NCBI GenBank assembly: GCA_903895515.1
Contig: CAITUB010000213.1
Span: 1 to 32,650, forward strand
DNA from: an uncultured Acidimicrobium sp.
GTDB taxonomy: Bacteria > Actinomycetota > Acidimicrobiia > Acidimicrobiales > Ilumatobacteraceae
Reading direction: 5' to 3'
DNA: 32,650 nucleotides
The notes under the pieces were generated by a model. It saw only the letters and a list, made by a program, of their open reading frames with translations. It was not told where the DNA came from and ran no database searches. The position numbers and the translations under genes were made by a program. Shown piece by piece: positions 1 to 6,662 of this stretch (position 1 is its first letter; every line of letters begins with the position of its first letter).

Positions 1-2
1 CT

Positions 3-461
3 CTATCAATGACCATGCTTCGTTACGGAGCACATATCACGGGCTACGAATTGCGAGAAGATTTTGCAAATCGCGCGCAATCCAATGTTCGCTCGTTCCT
101 CGGTGCTGAAGCTTTGGATCGCTACGACGTACAGATACGCGATGCGTACGAAGGCATCGATGGTCAAGATTTCGATCGGGTAGTACTTGATTTACCAGAA
201 CCGTGGAACGTTGTTCCGCACGCAGAAAAGGTGTTGCGAAAGGGTGGGTTACTCGTTGCCTATACGCCAAGCATCACGCAAGCTGTGCAAGTGCGACATT
301 GCTTCGGAAACTCGTGGATTGAGGCACGCACGATGGAAGTGTTGCATCGCACGTGGCACATTGAAGGCATGGCAGTTCGTCCAGACCACAGAATGGTCGC
401 ACACACCGCGTTTTTAACAGTTGCGCGATACATCGGCGTTACCGCCGAGTCAATGGACTAG
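3..461 (+). CDS. trmI: tRNA (adenine-58-N1)-methyltransferase TrmI, C-terminal part (5' end outside window)
   Basis: This is the end of a class I SAM-dependent methyltransferase of the TrmI family, which methylates adenine 58 in the T-loop of tRNA. The frame is open to the left edge, so the N-terminal barrel and the SAM-binding glycine loop lie outside the window. What remains reads GYELREDFA (the acidic end of beta-2 that binds SAM ribose), VVLDLPEPW (the catalytic DLPEPW-type motif typical of TrmI) and VAYTPSITQ. The C-terminal VRPDHRMVAHTAFLTVARY also fits the family. It ends 8 bases from the convergent ferredoxin stop. In other actinobacteria trmI sits near the proteasome locus. The identification is firm; only about half of the protein is visible. 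Confidence 0.9.
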   Translation, partial: LSMTMLRYGAHITGYELREDFANRAQSNVRSFLGAEALDRYDVQIRDAYEGIDGQDFDRVVLDLPEPWNVVPHAEKVLRKGGLLVAYTPSITQAVQVRHCFGNSWIEARTMEVLHRTWHIEGMAVRPDHRMVAHTAFLTVARYIGVTAESMD

Positions 462-469
462 ACGAGCGA

Positions 470-715
470 CTACGGCTCGATGAAGATGCATTCGCCGGGG
501 CATTCCTCGGCGGATTCAATTACAGCGTCCATCATTTTGTCTTCAAAGTTCGCCATTCCTTCGGCGCCCTGTGCATTGCCTTTAGCAGTAGCGAAGATCT
601 TGTCTTTTTCACGCACATAGGCAAGGCCATCGTCGAGCAACGTGAACACATCTGGTGCAATTTCCTCGCACAGCCCGTCTCCGGTGCAGAGATCCTGATC
701 AATCCAGACCTTCAT
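470..715 (-). CDS. Small ferredoxin, [3Fe-4S]/[4Fe-4S] type
   Basis: The gene encodes an 81-residue acidic ferredoxin, a soluble one-electron carrier. Cysteines are at 10, 16, 72 and 76 in the order CTGDGLC ... CPGEC. The position where a [4Fe-4S] ferredoxin would have its second cysteine is Asp13, which points to a [3Fe-4S] cluster or an Asp-ligated [4Fe-4S] cluster. Residues 40-60 form an Ala/Gly-rich insert (TAKGNAQGAEG) between the two cluster halves. Redox partners cannot be told from the sequence; such ferredoxins often serve cytochrome P450s or oxygenases. The start is set by a strong AGGAG 8 bases upstream. The gene faces trmI tail to tail and lepB head to head. Confidence 0.88.
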   Translation of the reverse strand: MKVWIDQDLCTGDGLCEEIAPDVFTLLDDGLAYVREKDKIFATAKGNAQGAEGMANFEDKMMDAVIESAEECPGECIFIEP

Positions 716-730
716 GTCATGTACTCCTTT
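716..730 (-). promoter_or_regulatory. Ribosome binding site of the ferredoxin gene with an overlapping two-codon mini-ORF
   Basis: On the minus strand the sequence is AAAGGAGTACATGACATGAAG. AGGAG (728-724) lies 8 bases before the ferredoxin ATG (715-713). An earlier ATG at 720 opens ATG-ACA-TGA, whose stop overlaps the true start as ATGA. The first ATG is only 3 bases from the Shine-Dalgarno, so it is probably a poor start. Confidence 0.6.
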
Positions 731-741
731 GGCAAATTCTC

Positions 742-771
742 TTGACGACTAATTCGCCCATCAGACTACAT
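742..771 (+). promoter_or_regulatory. Possible promoter for lepB
   Basis: TTGACG (742-747) is followed after 18 bases by CTACAT (766-771), a weak -10. It would give a leader of roughly 90 bases before lepB. This is the longest intergenic stretch in the window (716-865). It also contains an isolated AAAGGAG near 829 that has no start codon at a usable distance. The assignment is tentative. Confidence 0.25.
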
Positions 772-865
772 CGCCATGATCGCTAGATGCGTATTTTGGT
801 CATGTGAATTTGTACCAAAGGAGCATTTCCGCGCCCGTAAAAGCCACTTGCTAGGTTGGTGATCC

Positions 866-1450
866 ATGTCCGATGCTGCTGAATCAAATTCGAAAGTCGG
901 ATTGAAGGCGATTCGAGAATGGTTGACCGTCGTTGGTGTCGCCCTGATCATTGCCTTTGTTGTCCGTGGATTCGCACTTCAGCAGTTTTACATCAGTGGC
1001 CCAAGCATGGAATCAACCATGTTCCAGGACAATCGCGTTCTCGTAAACAAACTTTCATACCGGTTGCACGATATTCACCGTGGAGATGTTGTGGTTTTTG
1101 ACCGCGTAACAACCGATGGTGTGGCCGTCCAACATGACGATCTCATTAAGCGGGTTATTGGCTTAGCCGGCGACACTATCTCCATTTCAAAGTGCGTGGT
1201 TTCGGTAAACGGTAAGGCGATCAATGAGCCATACCTAAACGACTACGACATTGCTCAAACAAATTTGGACGATCGGTGCCGCATTCCAGAAATGGCAAAC
1301 ACCACAGTGGACAAAGGACATCTATTCGTCATGGGCGACAACCGTCCTCAGTCATTTGACAGCAGAATGTTTGGAACGATTGATCAAAAGCTCGTCGTTG
1401 GCAGAGCATTCGTGATTATTTGGCCAATTGGTTCTTTCCACTGGCTGTGA
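866..1450 (+). CDS. lepB: Signal peptidase I
   Basis: The 194-residue protein is a type I signal peptidase, which removes signal peptides from exported proteins on the outer face of the membrane. A basic N-terminus is followed by one membrane segment (about 20-38). The catalytic serine is Ser47 in SGPSMEST and the general base is Lys95 in LIKRVIGLAGD. The late family box GDNRPQSFDSR is present. The length fits the short Gram-positive type with a single anchor. The start is fixed because the codon two before this ATG is an in-frame TGA. It lies close to tatB-tatC, a second protein-export function, and its stop is 2 bases from the convergent GDPD gene. Confidence 0.93.
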   Translation: MSDAAESNSKVGLKAIREWLTVVGVALIIAFVVRGFALQQFYISGPSMESTMFQDNRVLVNKLSYRLHDIHRGDVVVFDRVTTDGVAVQHDDLIKRVIGLAGDTISISKCVVSVNGKAINEPYLNDYDIAQTNLDDRCRIPEMANTTVDKGHLFVMGDNRPQSFDSRMFGTIDQKLVVGRAFVIIWPIGSFHWL

Positions 1451-1452
1451 TT

Positions 1453-2166
1453 TCAACCGTTCACAGTTCTCATCGCATCTGTCGCACGGTCAGGCCAATC
1501 GCTAAACACACCGTCTAGTCCCATGCGTAAACCAGTAGTCAACACTTCTGGATATTGAAGATTCCACCCGAAGCAATAAATATTGAATCTGTGGAACAGC
1601 GCAACAAGCCCACCGTTCCAATCGGGGAAGGGCATGTTGACTGTTGAGATTCCACGGTCACGCAGTGTCGCCGCATGTCGCTCGGGTCCAAGACTCATTG
1701 CTTTCAACCGCGTTGAGTGAACGAGGTGAGCACCGTCCACACGACCGATCCATGATTCCAAGAATGTTAAGTCCGGGTGACACAACCACGTTTTTTCGGG
1801 TCTGCCATATTCGGCCACTGTGTGCACAACATCAGCCATGCTGTCTATGTCTTTGATATCCAAACTGACATGAAAATCGGATCCACATCGCACGTACAGA
1901 TCTTTAAGTGAGGGAATCCAGCCGGGGAGTGCATGGCGGTTGAACGACCTGATTGGTTTGCTGCGCAAGCGGCCTTTAACAATTCCATCGTGATCAAGAA
2001 CTGCGATTCCATCACGGGTAATCCACGTATCCGATTCAAGTCCGGTAGCGCCTAACCGGATGGCTAATTCAAACGCTTCAATGGTGTTCTCGCGAAGGTG
2101 AGCCCGTGCCCCACGATGGGCGAAGGTGATTTGGTTATCGATCAGGGGAGAAATGCGCTCTTGCAC
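1453..2166 (-). CDS. Glycerophosphodiester phosphodiesterase
   Basis: The 237-residue protein belongs to the GDPD/UgpQ TIM-barrel family, which hydrolyses glycerophosphodiesters to glycerol-3-phosphate and an alcohol. The active-site signature is complete: His17-Arg18 in AHRGA, the metal pair Glu44 and Asp46 in LESDTW, and His59 in LDHDG. The C-terminal GLDGVFSDWPD is the usual family ending. No signal peptide is visible, so it should act in the cytoplasm on phospholipid breakdown products. A second GDPD lies at 29131-29883; the two have clearly different sequences, so they are not a recent duplication. Confidence 0.9.
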   Translation of the reverse strand: MQERISPLIDNQITFAHRGARAHLRENTIEAFELAIRLGATGLESDTWITRDGIAVLDHDGIVKGRLRSKPIRSFNRHALPGWIPSLKDLYVRCGSDFHVSLDIKDIDSMADVVHTVAEYGRPEKTWLCHPDLTFLESWIGRVDGAHLVHSTRLKAMSLGPERHAATLRDRGISTVNMPFPDWNGGLVALFHRFNIYCFGWNLQYPEVLTTGLRMGLDGVFSDWPDRATDAMRTVNG

Positions 2167-2214
2167 AACGCCATGCTACGCATACCCAGATCGATCAAGG
2201 TTTAGACTGTCAAG

Positions 2215-2592
2215 GTGTTTAACTTCTCTGGAAGCGAGATCTTCTTCCTGATGATCTTGGGTCTCGTTATTTTGGGACCAGAAAAGCTTCCTGGAGTCAT
2301 CCGTAAAGCCGGAAAGTTATATGGCGAATTCAAACGGATAACCAACGATGCGCAATCTGAATTTAAGGGCGCCTTCGGTGACACCATCGGTGATCTGAAA
2401 GAAACCGCCCAGGGATATAAAACGATGTTCGATTCGGCAAGTCAGCAAGTGAACAACACACTTTCCGATGTTGGAAATTTTGATCATGATGCTCCAAACG
2501 ATCCAACTGAAACCGAAGAGCCCGAGCCGGAACCCAAATTCGTTCCATTTGATATCGGGCTTCCGGATTCCCAACCCGAGACGAATCAATAA
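2215..2592 (+). CDS. tatB: Sec-independent protein translocase TatB (TatA/B family)
   Basis: The 125-residue protein is a TatA/TatB-family subunit of the twin-arginine export pathway for folded proteins. It has a short N-terminal membrane helix (about 6-21), the hinge GPEKLP (21-26), an amphipathic helix (about 27-60) and an acidic, proline-rich tail. Glu8 within the membrane segment and the Pro-containing hinge favour TatB over TatA. It starts with GTG; no strong Shine-Dalgarno is visible. The stop shares one base with the tatC start, so the two are translationally coupled. TatA itself is not in the window and would have to be encoded elsewhere. Confidence 0.88.
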   Translation: MFNFSGSEIFFLMILGLVILGPEKLPGVIRKAGKLYGEFKRITNDAQSEFKGAFGDTIGDLKETAQGYKTMFDSASQQVNNTLSDVGNFDHDAPNDPTETEEPEPEPKFVPFDIGLPDSQPETNQ

Positions 2593-3383
2593 TGGTCAGT
2601 TTGTTAAGGGGTCAGTCATCATCAGGCGAAGGCGGCATGACCATTTTCGGGCACCTTGCAGAGTTGCGTATGCGTCTCGTTCGGTCGCTCCTTGCAGTTG
2701 CCGTTGGATCAACAATCATTTTGGTTTTCTACGATGCATTTCTGAAGTTTCTAACACAGCCGTATCGCAATATTTGCAAAGCACGTCCAGACTTCAACTG
2801 TCAGGGCACGCTTTTCGCGTTAGGGCCCATTGAAGGTCTTACTTCGCGAATGCGTATTGCAGGTTACGGCGGTCTCATCATTGCGCTTCCCGTCATTATG
2901 TGGCAGTTATGGAAATTTATTGTTCCAGCGTTGAATAAGCAGGAAAAGAAATACTCCATACCGTTCATTGTCACTTCAGTGGTTCTGTTCCTCACGGGAG
3001 CATGGCTTGCATATTGGACGCTCGATAAAGCGCTTGAATTCCTCATCGCCTGGTCTGGCGCAGGTGTTGAGCAGACATACCAAATCTCGAAATACATCAG
3101 CCTCGTTGCAATGATGGTGCTTGCATTTGGTGCAGGATTCTTGGTGCCTGTGCTTGTTGTATTTCTGCAGCTTGTTGGAGTAATCACACCTCAAACACTC
3201 ATCAAGCAATGGCGCTATTCAATCATGGGAACATTTGTGATTGCAGCAGTCATCACGCCGAGTGGTGATCCAATTTCCATGTTGGCACTAGCAATCCCGA
3301 TGACGTTGTTATTCCTGCTTGCGATTCTCATTGGCTTTATTGCGCAGCGACGAAAGAAGAAACGTTCGCCAGATGGCGAATAG
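2592..3383 (+). CDS. tatC: Sec-independent protein translocase TatC
   Basis: This 263-residue polytopic protein is the TatC core receptor, which recognises twin-arginine signal peptides. The family motifs are HLAELRMRL (21-29) in the cytoplasmic N-terminus and PIEGLTSRMRIA (79-90), where the Glu corresponds to the conserved periplasmic-loop Glu. Six hydrophobic segments follow the expected pattern, ending in a basic tail (QRRKKKR). The ATG overlaps the tatB stop by one base. A later in-frame ATG (residue 16, before TIFGHLAEL) could also serve. Its stop is 6 bases before helY, so tatB-tatC-helY form one operon, the same order as in mycobacteria. Confidence 0.95.
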   Translation: MVSLLRGQSSSGEGGMTIFGHLAELRMRLVRSLLAVAVGSTIILVFYDAFLKFLTQPYRNICKARPDFNCQGTLFALGPIEGLTSRMRIAGYGGLIIALPVIMWQLWKFIVPALNKQEKKYSIPFIVTSVVLFLTGAWLAYWTLDKALEFLIAWSGAGVEQTYQISKYISLVAMMVLAFGAGFLVPVLVVFLQLVGVITPQTLIKQWRYSIMGTFVIAAVITPSGDPISMLALAIPMTLLFLLAILIGFIAQRRKKKRSPDGE

Positions 3384-3389
3384 TTAGTT

Positions 3390-6002
3390 GTGACGTCCCC
3401 TCATCGCAACTCGCTCACAAGCGGTTACTCGTTCGAATTAGATACTTTCCAAATTCAGGCGTTTGATTGCATTGATGCTGGTGAAAGTGTGCTGGTTGCT
3501 GCTCCAACTGGATCAGGGAAAACCGTCGTCGCAGAATACGCAATAGGTCTCTCCAGAAAAATGGGGAAGCGAGCGTTTTACACAGCTCCAATTAAGGCGC
3601 TCTCTAATCAGAAGTTTCATGAATTAGTCAAACTGTATGGCGCAAACGAAGTCGGGTTGCTTACGGGTGACAACAGCATCAACGCACAGGCTCCAATCGT
3701 GGTGATGACTACAGAAGTGCTTCGCAACATGATCTATGCGCGGTCTTCAAATGTTGACAATCTCGGTGTCGTAGTCCTTGACGAAGTCCATTTTCTTCAG
3801 GATGCCTACCGTGGTCCTGTGTGGGAAGAAGTGATCATCCACCTCGATCCAACCGTTCAATTGGTTTGTCTGTCTGCAACGGTGAGCAATGCTGACGAAC
3901 TATGTGAGTGGCTCACCACCGTTCGCGGTCCAACTAGGCCGATCGTGGAAAGTAAACGACCAGTAGAGCTGACGAATCATTATGTGGTCGGAGACAAGAC
4001 GACGAATCAGTTGCGCGTGTTCGACACCATCGTTGGTGGTAAGCCCAATGAGCAGGTGTCAAAGATTGAGTCGATGTCAGCGCCAAAAACAAAGAAGCAA
4101 CACCCATACGGATCACGTGGCAGACAAAGCGGTCCGCCAAGTCGGTTCTTCACTCCTAATCGTCCTGATGTGTTGTTGCAACTGCAGTCAGATGATCTTC
4201 TCCCTGCGATCTATTTCATCTTCAGCCGCAATCAATGTGATGAAGCGGCACACTCGTGCTTGAAGTTGGGCATTTCTTTCACCACAGCACAAGATCGAGA
4301 GATCATCGCTGGCATTCTGGAAAGTCACGTAGAAGCGTTTACCGATGACGATTTGGCCGCATTGAACTACACGCGTTTTCTGCGACAGCTGGAGGCTGGT
4401 ATCGGTGTGCATCATGCCGGCCTTGTACCGAGCTTTAAGGAAGCGGTTGAAGAGTGCTTCGCACAAGGTCTTGTGAAAGTGGTGTTCGCCACAGAGACAC
4501 TTGCCGTTGGCATCAACATGCCAGCTCGTGCCGTCGTGCTCGACAAAATTACCAAGTACAACGGTGAGACTCATCAAATTCTTAAGCCTTCCGATTTCTC
4601 GCAACTCACTGGTCGTGCTGGACGACGAGGCCTTGACACGGTTGGTCATGCGCTCACACTGTGGAACCCATTCGTTACTTTCGAACAAGTTGCAGCTTTG
4701 GTGTCAAGCCGATCGTTTGTATTGAATTCCGCGTTCCGTCCGACCTACAACATGGCTGCAAACCTGATCCGAACAACGAGCCGCGTGCAGGCGCGCCATT
4801 TACTTAACCTGTCGTTTGCTCAGTTTCAATCTGGTCGCGAGATCGTAGAGATTCAAGCGCGAATTGCACGAAGAGGCAAAGAGGAACAACGGCTTCGAGA
4901 ACAGTCCTACAGCGATTACGGCGATATTGAGAACTTCAGGAAGGGGAACGTAAAGACAAAAAGCTTTACTGATCTGGAAGCTCAGTTTGCGCGCTTACGG
5001 CCTGGCGATGTCGTGCTCATTGGCGAAGCAACGGCAAGTGATCGCCTGGTGGTGATCTCTACGGCAAGCCGAGGCACCGGTGGCAAGTTGTCGCTTCTGT
5101 CAATCAACAGGGGAGTGCGCACAGTTACATCGCGCGACGTAACAGAAACGATTTACACACTGGGGCACATTGAATTGCCAATGCCTTTCCAGCCGACTAA
5201 CTCACGTTTTTTGAAAGAGACTTCAACGCTATTAGCGAAGTTCAAAATCAATGATCGTGTTCTTTCTCGCAGTGGCAAAAAGGATTCGCGAGCAAATTCA
5301 GATCATCCGTTTTTGCGTGACCCTGATGCCAAATTCAAGCTCAATGCTGCAGAGTCAGCGGACCGCGTAACAAAAGAACTTGATCAATTAGAAAAGCGTG
5401 TATCTAATTCCGCCCAGTCAGTAAGTAAGAAATTTGACGATCTCACGAACCTTCTTGAAGAGTGGGGATACATAAGCGAATGGTCATTGACGGCAAAAGG
5501 TGTCGTACTTGGGCGAATTTTTCATGAATCCGATTTGTTGATTGCAGAATGTCTCTCCGAAGGCATTTTCTCAGGTTTAAATGCCCATGATCTAGCAAGT
5601 CTTGCTTCGGTATTTGTGTACGAAGATCGTCGGCGAGATGAATCTGCGAAACCCCTTTTTCCAAATGCTGAATTGAAAAAACGATGGTCCGAGATTGAAA
5701 ACATCAGTCGACGAATCACAGCGAGTGAGATTTGCGCTGGTCTACTCCCGCATCGCGCTCCAGACGCTGGCTTTATGGCCACTGCGTTTGACTGGTCGCA
5801 TGGCACGTCACTGTTCGACATATTGGACGAAGACGATGTAACTGCAGGAGACTTCGTGCGCACCATGAAGCAGCTCATCGACATTCTCCGGCAATTCACC
5901 ACTCTTGATGACCAGTCTGTTTCGACATCTACGAGCGCACTTGCTGCCAAGTCCCTCTTCACCGGTGTCATTGCTGCATCGAGTCAAATCGGCAAGATGT
6001 AA
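3390..6002 (+). CDS. helY: Ski2-like DEVH-box RNA helicase HelY
   Basis: The 870-residue protein is a superfamily 2 helicase of the Ski2/Mtr4 type, thought to unwind structured RNA for processing or decay. Motif I is APTGSGKT (38-45), motif II is DEVH (131-134), motif III is SAT (162-164), and motif VI is QLTGRAGRRG (405-414). A charged low-complexity stretch (about 215-262) separates the two RecA domains. The C-terminal 400 residues hold the HelY-type helical and beta-rich region (GDVVLIGE, VVISTA) and end near the usual family length of about 900. The start is GTG, 6 bases after tatC. The identity is secure; the substrate is not known from sequence. Confidence 0.94.
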   Translation: MTSPHRNSLTSGYSFELDTFQIQAFDCIDAGESVLVAAPTGSGKTVVAEYAIGLSRKMGKRAFYTAPIKALSNQKFHELVKLYGANEVGLLTGDNSINAQAPIVVMTTEVLRNMIYARSSNVDNLGVVVLDEVHFLQDAYRGPVWEEVIIHLDPTVQLVCLSATVSNADELCEWLTTVRGPTRPIVESKRPVELTNHYVVGDKTTNQLRVFDTIVGGKPNEQVSKIESMSAPKTKKQHPYGSRGRQSGPPSRFFTPNRPDVLLQLQSDDLLPAIYFIFSRNQCDEAAHSCLKLGISFTTAQDREIIAGILESHVEAFTDDDLAALNYTRFLRQLEAGIGVHHAGLVPSFKEAVEECFAQGLVKVVFATETLAVGINMPARAVVLDKITKYNGETHQILKPSDFSQLTGRAGRRGLDTVGHALTLWNPFVTFEQVAALVSSRSFVLNSAFRPTYNMAANLIRTTSRVQARHLLNLSFAQFQSGREIVEIQARIARRGKEEQRLREQSYSDYGDIENFRKGNVKTKSFTDLEAQFARLRPGDVVLIGEATASDRLVVISTASRGTGGKLSLLSINRGVRTVTSRDVTETIYTLGHIELPMPFQPTNSRFLKETSTLLAKFKINDRVLSRSGKKDSRANSDHPFLRDPDAKFKLNAAESADRVTKELDQLEKRVSNSAQSVSKKFDDLTNLLEEWGYISEWSLTAKGVVLGRIFHESDLLIAECLSEGIFSGLNAHDLASLASVFVYEDRRRDESAKPLFPNAELKKRWSEIENISRRITASEICAGLLPHRAPDAGFMATAFDWSHGTSLFDILDEDDVTAGDFVRTMKQLIDILRQFTTLDDQSVSTSTSALAAKSLFTGVIAASSQIGKM

Positions 6003-6004
6003 CG

Positions 6005-6625
6005 ATGCCGATTAGCCCTGGATCCGAATGGGGAATACCGTCACCGATTCCCGATCATGCACGTGTCATGTCGTCGGATCGCCAACTTGGATTATTCCTT
6101 CGTGATAATTCCGCACAACAAATACATGCACAATCGCTATTCATGCAATCAGGTGACATCTCACGAGTTCTTGGCGTGAAGAGTCGCTCGAACAATGACG
6201 AGTGCATACGCGTGATTATCGACGCGATATCTGTGTCCTACACCGACGCTCATGGCGTGGAACACACGGATGTGTGCATTGGATCCTTGAGCATTGCACG
6301 CAGGTTCCTGCGAGGCGCAATTTGCATAGTGAGCAATAGCGGATATTGGAACGACCACGAAGTGGCACCGCGCGCACATCTCAACGATGGAAAACTCGAT
6401 ATTTTTGAAGTATCCGGTGCTATGCGTTGGAGTCAGCGCCGCTTGATGTGGCAAAAGACGTCTCTTGGGACCCATCTTCCACATCCGTTACTTTCCTATA
6501 GTCAGGGTGACTTCTCTCATTGGGAGGGGAGTCCACAGCGACTCACGATTGACGGCCAATTTGTAGCAACTGTCACCAAGGTTGCGTGCCGCATTCAGAG
6601 CGACTGCGTTCAGATCTACGCCTAA
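6005..6625 (+). CDS. Lone diacylglycerol/lipid-kinase-like C-terminal domain protein
   Basis: The 206-residue protein resembles the C-terminal beta-sandwich half of YegS/DgkB-type lipid kinases. Diagnostic stretches are VSNSGYWNDHEVAPRAHLND, DGKLDIFEV and a late DGQFV, matching the kinase pattern N-x-x-Y...APxAxLDDGxLD...DGE. The N-terminal nucleotide-binding lobe with its GGDGT motif is absent. The first 100 residues instead begin SEWGIPSPIPDHA and contain no recognisable P-loop. It starts 2 bases after helY, so it is co-translated with it. A kinase reaction is unlikely without the first lobe; lipid or nucleotide binding, or a partner subunit, is possible. The fold assignment is moderately sure and the function is unknown. 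Confidence 0.65.
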   Translation: MPISPGSEWGIPSPIPDHARVMSSDRQLGLFLRDNSAQQIHAQSLFMQSGDISRVLGVKSRSNNDECIRVIIDAISVSYTDAHGVEHTDVCIGSLSIARRFLRGAICIVSNSGYWNDHEVAPRAHLNDGKLDIFEVSGAMRWSQRRLMWQKTSLGTHLPHPLLSYSQGDFSHWEGSPQRLTIDGQFVATVTKVACRIQSDCVQIYA

Positions 6626-6662
6626 TAGGCATACCCGATAACACGGGGCGGGACTTCTAAGA

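Noticed and set aside
4188-4688. A 166-codon minus-strand frame inside helY
   Set aside because: It lies wholly antisense to conserved helicase motifs and shows no domain.
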